IMG/VR virus record: IMGVR_UViG_3300027721_000961
Location: 1 to 33,285 of that record
Source: a virus
Direction: 5' to 3' (one strand)
DNA: 33,285 nt
The notes beneath the pieces were generated by a model. The model was not told the DNA's origin. It did not search any database and saw nothing but the letters and a program-made list of their open reading frames with translations. Shown piece after piece: positions 30,473 to 33,285 of this stretch. Both the position numbers and the translations under genes were made by a program. Position 1 is the stretch's first letter; each line of letters starts with the position of its first letter.

Positions 30473-31869
30473 ATATACTTGAAAAGATAAATTTTTTTGA
30501 AAAGACATTATTAAATGAATCTGGTATCCGAAATATAGTTGACCTTTCAAAAGAATATAAAACAGCGGAGATATATTTTCATATAGATTTAGATGGTGTA
30601 ACAAGTGCAATTGGCATGAAACAATATCTTAAATCTTATGGTATCAAAGTTGTTGATGCCCATACAATTCAATATGGTGGTATGGAATATGCAATACCAA
30701 AACCAAAAGATAAAACTTTAGCTGTTATGGTTGATTTTGCACATGGTAAACCTGTAATGCATATACATACAGACCATCACGATAAACAATCAGGTGTATC
30801 AAAAGACACCAAAACCTCTTTCGTTAAAAGTCCATCTAATGCTGCATATATATCACAAGTATTATCACCAAAAGATTTATTTCCACCAGAAGATGTAAAA
30901 TTAATCAGTACAGTTGATTCTGCTGATTTTGCATCACAAGATATAACACCTGATGATGTTATGAGAGCAACATTTAAACTTAGTTCTAAATTAGATGTTT
31001 CAAAAAATAGACGAGCAATGGGTTTTGTTGTTAATACACTTACTTTGGCATATAAAAATAAACCTGGATTTTTATCAAAATTGGTTCTTCAAGCTAATCC
31101 ATCTTTAATGTCAATGTATAATGTTATCAAAAAATTGGCAAAAGAAGAAGGTTACAAAGCACCTGAAGAAGTTGGTAGTGGTAAACAAGATTATGTATCT
31201 AAACAAGCAAAGAATTTTAAAGAGGGTGGAATAAAAATAATTTCAACCTTAAAGAACGGACAACATACACAAGTTGGTAATACCATCGTACAATATGGTG
31301 GTGGTTATATGGTCAAGGGTTATGACCGTTATACACCATTCAAGAATAATGAATGGGCTCAATATTTAGTTATTGCTTGGCCCACAGGTTTGGTACAAAT
31401 TTCTAAAAACCCATTTGTTAAGGGAAATAACCCATATCATTTAGGTGATTTAGCAATTAAGAAAATACTTCCAAAATTTAAATCTAAATTGAATAAAGAA
31501 ATTACATTAGAGTTTATTAAGAAAGTATTTGAAAATGATATTAAAGATAACAACTCTTTAGGATTTCAATTTAATGATTTTGTAAGTTTATTTGAAGGTA
31601 AAATCAAGGGTCTTGTTGGTTCGGATAGATGGAAAGAAACGGTTGAAGATATAACAAATAAACCTTATTCAAAATTATCATATAATCAAAAAGAAGTTTT
31701 AAGAAAGGTTACAGTTAATCTATATGATTTGATTTTAGCTCAATCTGGTGGACATAAAGATATTACCAATCTATCAGGTTTTAATTTCTTTGGTAAGGGC
31801 TATACTGAGTTAATGAAGGATGTAATGGTTGAGATTGCAAAAGAAATGAAAGATAAAACATTGGGGTGA
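30469..31869 (+). CDS. Tagged DHH-family phosphoesterase (predicted virion cargo)
   Basis: 466 aa. A tag-like start, MNILEKINFFEKTLLNE, gives a cut after E17. DHH motifs follow: FHIDLDGVTSA (D40, D42), VMVDFAHG (D89), IHTDHHDKQSG (D102-H103-H104) and STVDSADF (D150, D153), which bind the two metal ions. The C-terminal ~250 residues (for example TQVGNTIVQYGGGYMVKGYD and LVIAWPTGLVQISKNPF) form an extra alpha/beta part, perhaps a substrate domain replacing the usual DHHA1. Family members include RecJ nucleases, NrnA-type oligoribonucleases and cyclic-dinucleotide phosphodiesterases. The substrate is unknown. Delivery with phage DNA would suit an early role such as removing nucleotide signals. 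Overlaps the previous gene by ATGA. Confidence 0.85.
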   Translation: MNILEKINFFEKTLLNESGIRNIVDLSKEYKTAEIYFHIDLDGVTSAIGMKQYLKSYGIKVVDAHTIQYGGMEYAIPKPKDKTLAVMVDFAHGKPVMHIHTDHHDKQSGVSKDTKTSFVKSPSNAAYISQVLSPKDLFPPEDVKLISTVDSADFASQDITPDDVMRATFKLSSKLDVSKNRRAMGFVVNTLTLAYKNKPGFLSKLVLQANPSLMSMYNVIKKLAKEEGYKAPEEVGSGKQDYVSKQAKNFKEGGIKIISTLKNGQHTQVGNTIVQYGGGYMVKGYDRYTPFKNNEWAQYLVIAWPTGLVQISKNPFVKGNNPYHLGDLAIKKILPKFKSKLNKEITLEFIKKVFENDIKDNNSLGFQFNDFVSLFEGKIKGLVGSDRWKETVEDITNKPYSKLSYNQKEVLRKVTVNLYDLILAQSGGHKDITNLSGFNFFGKGYTELMKDVMVEIAKEMKDKTLG

Positions 31870-31874
31870 TAATA
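31849..31874 (+). repeat. 26-bp direct repeat, copy 1 (end of DHH gene)
   Basis: Identical over 26 bases to 32059-32084. Here it encodes the last residues of the DHH protein (DKTLG, stop) and the GGGGTG ribosome site. A similar tag-coding start follows after a four-base difference (AGGA). Confidence 0.97.
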
Positions 31875-31877
31875 GGA

Positions 31878-32060
31878 ATGAAATTTAAAGATTATATAAA
31901 TGAAAAATCAAAAGATGATATGTATGTTTGTGCAAAGAATGGTACTAATAAAGACCGTTGTCATTGGTCTGGTAATAAACCAGTAGAACAAAAGAATGGT
32001 AAAAAGACTTGTCCTGTTTGTGGTGGTGATGCAGTGAAAAATTGGGAGTATAAAGGATAA
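31878..32060 (+). CDS. Tagged zinc-ribbon-like protein, 60 aa
   Basis: ATG at 31878 is chosen because it places the tag MKFKDYINE at the N-terminus (an in-frame GTG at 31866 would add four residues and lies inside the ribosome site). The body after E9 has MYVCAKNGTNKDRCHW (C18, C28, H29) and TCPVCGGDAVKNW (C45, C48), a possible four-ligand zinc ribbon. The mature part of ~51 residues is basic and could bind nucleic acid or a host protein. Part of a run of tagged genes. Confidence 0.78.
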   Translation: MKFKDYINEKSKDDMYVCAKNGTNKDRCHWSGNKPVEQKNGKKTCPVCGGDAVKNWEYKG

Positions 32061-32084
32061 AGATAAAACATTGGGGTGATAATA
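32059..32084 (+). repeat. 26-bp direct repeat, copy 2 (intergenic relic of the DHH gene end)
   Basis: Identical to 31849-31874 but located in the gap after the zinc-ribbon gene. It still contains the codons for DKTLG and the stop, no longer part of any gene, followed directly by the next tagged gene. It shows the segment was duplicated from the DHH gene end. Confidence 0.97.
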
Positions 32085-32290
32085 TGAGATTTAAAAATTA
32101 TGTAAATGAAGCTGCTCAAGTAGTTGCAAAATTTAAAAAAGGTAGTGATACCTGGGAAATGAAGAAAGAATTTAGATGGGGTGGTTTGCTTACATGGGTT
32201 ATCTATGTAAATGGAAAAGAAACAGATCAATTGGCACCTAATCTTGATAAAACCGCTGCGTTAAAAAAATTTAAGGAAATGGAAAAATGA
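32084..32290 (+). CDS. Tagged internal protein, 68 aa
   Basis: The start MRFKNYVNEAAQVVAKFKKG has a predicted cut at E9/A10, the same E/A junction used in T4 internal proteins. The mature 59 residues are basic and compact (TWEMKKEFRWGGLLTWVIYV, NGKETDQLAPN, then a helix KTAALKKFKEMEK). Size, basicity and tag all resemble T4 IPI-IPIII, small proteins injected to defeat host defences. No homology to a named inhibitor can be claimed. GGGGTG ribosome site; overlaps the next gene by ATGA. Confidence 0.8.
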   Translation: MRFKNYVNEAAQVVAKFKKGSDTWEMKKEFRWGGLLTWVIYVNGKETDQLAPNLDKTAALKKFKEMEK

Positions 32291-32607
32291 AATTCTTTGA
32301 AAGATTAATGATTGAAGAATATTTGAAAGAAGAACCTATTGGCGCAAAAGGTTGGACACAAACATCTTTAAAAAAGTTTGGAGACACAATAGGAATTGAC
32401 CCCAAAGAAAAAGGTTTCTTTGATGCATGTGTTTTGAGAATGAAAGGTAAAGAAGGTTTTGATGATGAAAAAGCTAAAGGTTTTTGTGCCTCAATAAAAG
32501 ATGCTGCATATGGTTCACCCAATTGGAGAGGTAAAGACAAATCAAAAGAAGATGTTGAGAAGGATACAAAAAAGATAAAATTTAAAAAGAAATTACCGGA
32601 GAAATAA
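32287..32607 (+). CDS. Tagged conserved phage protein, 106 aa
   Basis: A longer tag-like start, MKFFERLMIEEYLKE (cut after E15), then PIGAKGWTQTSLKKFGDTIG, KGFFDACVLRMKGKEGFDDE and FCASIKDAAYGSPNWRGK, and a Lys/Glu tail. The F-x-A-C-V-x-R-M-K-G-K block with F-C-A-S-I-K-D-A-A-Y-G-S-P recurs in other large-phage proteins I can recall, without a known function. The mature protein (~91 aa) is strongly basic. C-terminal tail K-rich (KKIKFKKKLPEK) suggests DNA contact. Confidence 0.78.
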   Translation: MKFFERLMIEEYLKEEPIGAKGWTQTSLKKFGDTIGIDPKEKGFFDACVLRMKGKEGFDDEKAKGFCASIKDAAYGSPNWRGKDKSKEDVEKDTKKIKFKKKLPEK

Positions 32608-32608
32608 A

Positions 32609-32941
32609 ATGATAGATATTCTTAATAAAATAGAAACTTATCTTATAGAAGGTAAGGTTGCTGATACAATTTTAAAACAAATAAAATCTTTGGATAAATG
32701 GGCTCTACCTTCATGGGGTGCTAAAAATTTTATCTCTTTGGATAAAGAAAAAGGTGTTCAATTTGATGTTAGTGGTTCTAAATTCAAAGGTCGCATATTG
32801 ATATATTATGATAGAGGGTCAGATACATATACCATTGAAATGGGTAAAGTAACCAAGAAACTTGAGTGGAAACAAACCAATTTAATAAAACAAGTTTTTA
32901 TGAGTGATTTGGTTAATATATTAGACCAACATATAGGATAG
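32609..32941 (+). CDS. Tagged internal protein, 110 aa
   Basis: The start MIDILNKIETYLIEGK fits the tag with a predicted cut at L-I-E14/G15. The body is alpha/beta (WALPSWGAKNFISLDKEKGV, GRILIYYDRGSDTYTIEMG) with a C-terminal helix (LIKQVFMSDLVNILDQHIG). The R-I-L-I-Y-Y-D strand pattern suggests a small mixed fold. No motif for catalysis. GGAG seven bases upstream of the ATG. Confidence 0.75.
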   Translation: MIDILNKIETYLIEGKVADTILKQIKSLDKWALPSWGAKNFISLDKEKGVQFDVSGSKFKGRILIYYDRGSDTYTIEMGKVTKKLEWKQTNLIKQVFMSDLVNILDQHIG

Positions 32942-32946
32942 ATAAA

Positions 32947-33180
32947 ATGAACATGATAAATAAGTATTTAAATGAAAAGAAATATGATATTAAAGATTTT
33001 TTAAAAAATCTTGATAATAAAGACCATAAATCATTAAAAGATAATTATTATGGTGTTGTTAATAATCTTGAACCTTTATATGAAGAAATGATTAAATATC
33101 CTGAATTAAGAGATGAGGCATCTTGGGTAAAAAAATCTATTGATATGTTTAGTAAAATCACATTAGGTAAATATTTATAA
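32947..33180 (+). CDS. Tagged internal protein, 77 aa
   Basis: The start MNMINKYLNEKKYDIKDF is a clear tag, cut predicted after E10. The mature ~67 residues are helical and charged (FLKNLDNKDHKSLKDNYYG, NNLEPLYEEMIKYPELRDEA, SWVKKSIDMFSKITLGKYL). Family unknown. It lies five bases after the previous stop and one base before the next start. Confidence 0.75.
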   Translation: MNMINKYLNEKKYDIKDFLKNLDNKDHKSLKDNYYGVVNNLEPLYEEMIKYPELRDEASWVKKSIDMFSKITLGKYL

Positions 33181-33181
33181 T

Positions 33182-33285
33182 ATGGAAACAGTAAGAAAAT
33201 ATTTAACAGAAGATATTGATGAACAAGAAAAATATTTTTTAAATAGTCTTGTCTCTCATATAAAAGAATATAGAAGTACTATGTT
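33182..33285 (+). CDS. Tagged protein, N-terminal fragment (cut by window edge)
   Basis: ATG at 33182 gives 34 codons before the window ends, with no stop. The peptide begins METVRKYLTEDIDEQEKYFL, with the tag form R-K-Y-L-T-E and a predicted cut after E10. The helical body continues (NSLVSHIKEYRSTM). The ribosome site is weak, so translation may be coupled to the previous gene. The tagged run evidently continues beyond this window. Confidence 0.7.
   Translation, partial: METVRKYLTEDIDEQEKYFLNSLVSHIKEYRSTM

Noticed and set aside
1-33285. tRNA genes, insertion sequences, integrase or attachment sites
   Set aside because: Reading both strands, I found no cloverleaf-like segment in the gaps, no transposase or integrase motif and no terminal inverted repeats. 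The window looks like a lytic phage structural region.

Overview
This window looks like part of the genome of a large, AT-rich tailed phage (myovirus) with a T4-type head. The strongest evidence is a minus-strand block in T4 order: portal (gp20), small core protein (gp67-like), prohead protease (gp21), acidic scaffold (gp22) and major capsid protein (gp23). A gp4-like head-completion nuclease lies further upstream. Most genes abut or overlap by 1-8 bases and have AGGAG-type ribosome binding sites. Three clean sigma70-type promoters (TTTACA, 17 bp, TATAAT) and a GH108 muramidase point to a host with ordinary sigma70 promoters, probably Gram-negative. The host cannot be named from the sequence.

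Layout. From 1 to 17.87 kb everything is on the minus strand. Reading downstream from a divergent promoter region at about 17.9 kb, it holds: small head/internal protein genes (17.9-15.5 kb); a muramidase, gp4-like nuclease, ParB-like protein and conserved structural genes (15.4-12.5 kb); a 1134-aa repetitive tail fibre and partner (12.5-8.8 kb); the head-assembly block (8.8-3.6 kb); a terminator; then short promoter-led units carrying a nucleotidase-like HAD enzyme plus a possible small terminase, a full-length PrkA homologue, and an acidic/basic small protein followed by the first codons of a YhbH/YeaH homologue cut by the window edge. From 17.97 to 33.28 kb everything is on the plus strand: a HAD phosphatase, a receiver-PAS-PAS protein, a membrane coiled-coil protein, small genes, a Cys-cluster protein, a run of large virion/adhesin-type proteins (21.4-29.3 kb), and a run of small and enzymatic genes (29.3-33.3 kb).

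Main discovery candidate. At least fifteen otherwise unrelated proteins on both arms begin with a similar short N-terminal tag, roughly M-[KR]-[FLI]-x-x-Y-[ILV]-[NDT]-E. It ends in the (hydrophobic)-x-E pattern cut by T4 gp21-type proteases and resembles the capsid-targeting sequence of T4 internal proteins. The protease and a capsid protein with its own L-M-E site are in the same window. I infer that the phage loads a varied cargo into its prohead, trims the tags and probably ejects the proteins with its DNA. Candidate cargo includes a HAD phosphatase, a DHH phosphoesterase, a possible ADP-ribosyltransferase-like protein, a ParB-like protein, a zinc-ribbon protein, a two-helix membrane protein and two acidic-pro/basic-tail proteins that look like self-neutralised DNA condensers. 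A duplicated intergenic segment at 31.85/32.06 kb shows that the ribosome-site-plus-tag cassette spreads by local duplication.

Second discovery candidate. The phage carries PrkA with YhbH, two members of the cellular PrkA-YhbH-SpoVR (YeaG-YeaH-YcgB) stress/sporulation set. No tRNA, rRNA, CRISPR array or insertion sequence was seen, and no gene-free stretch exceeds about 300 bases.
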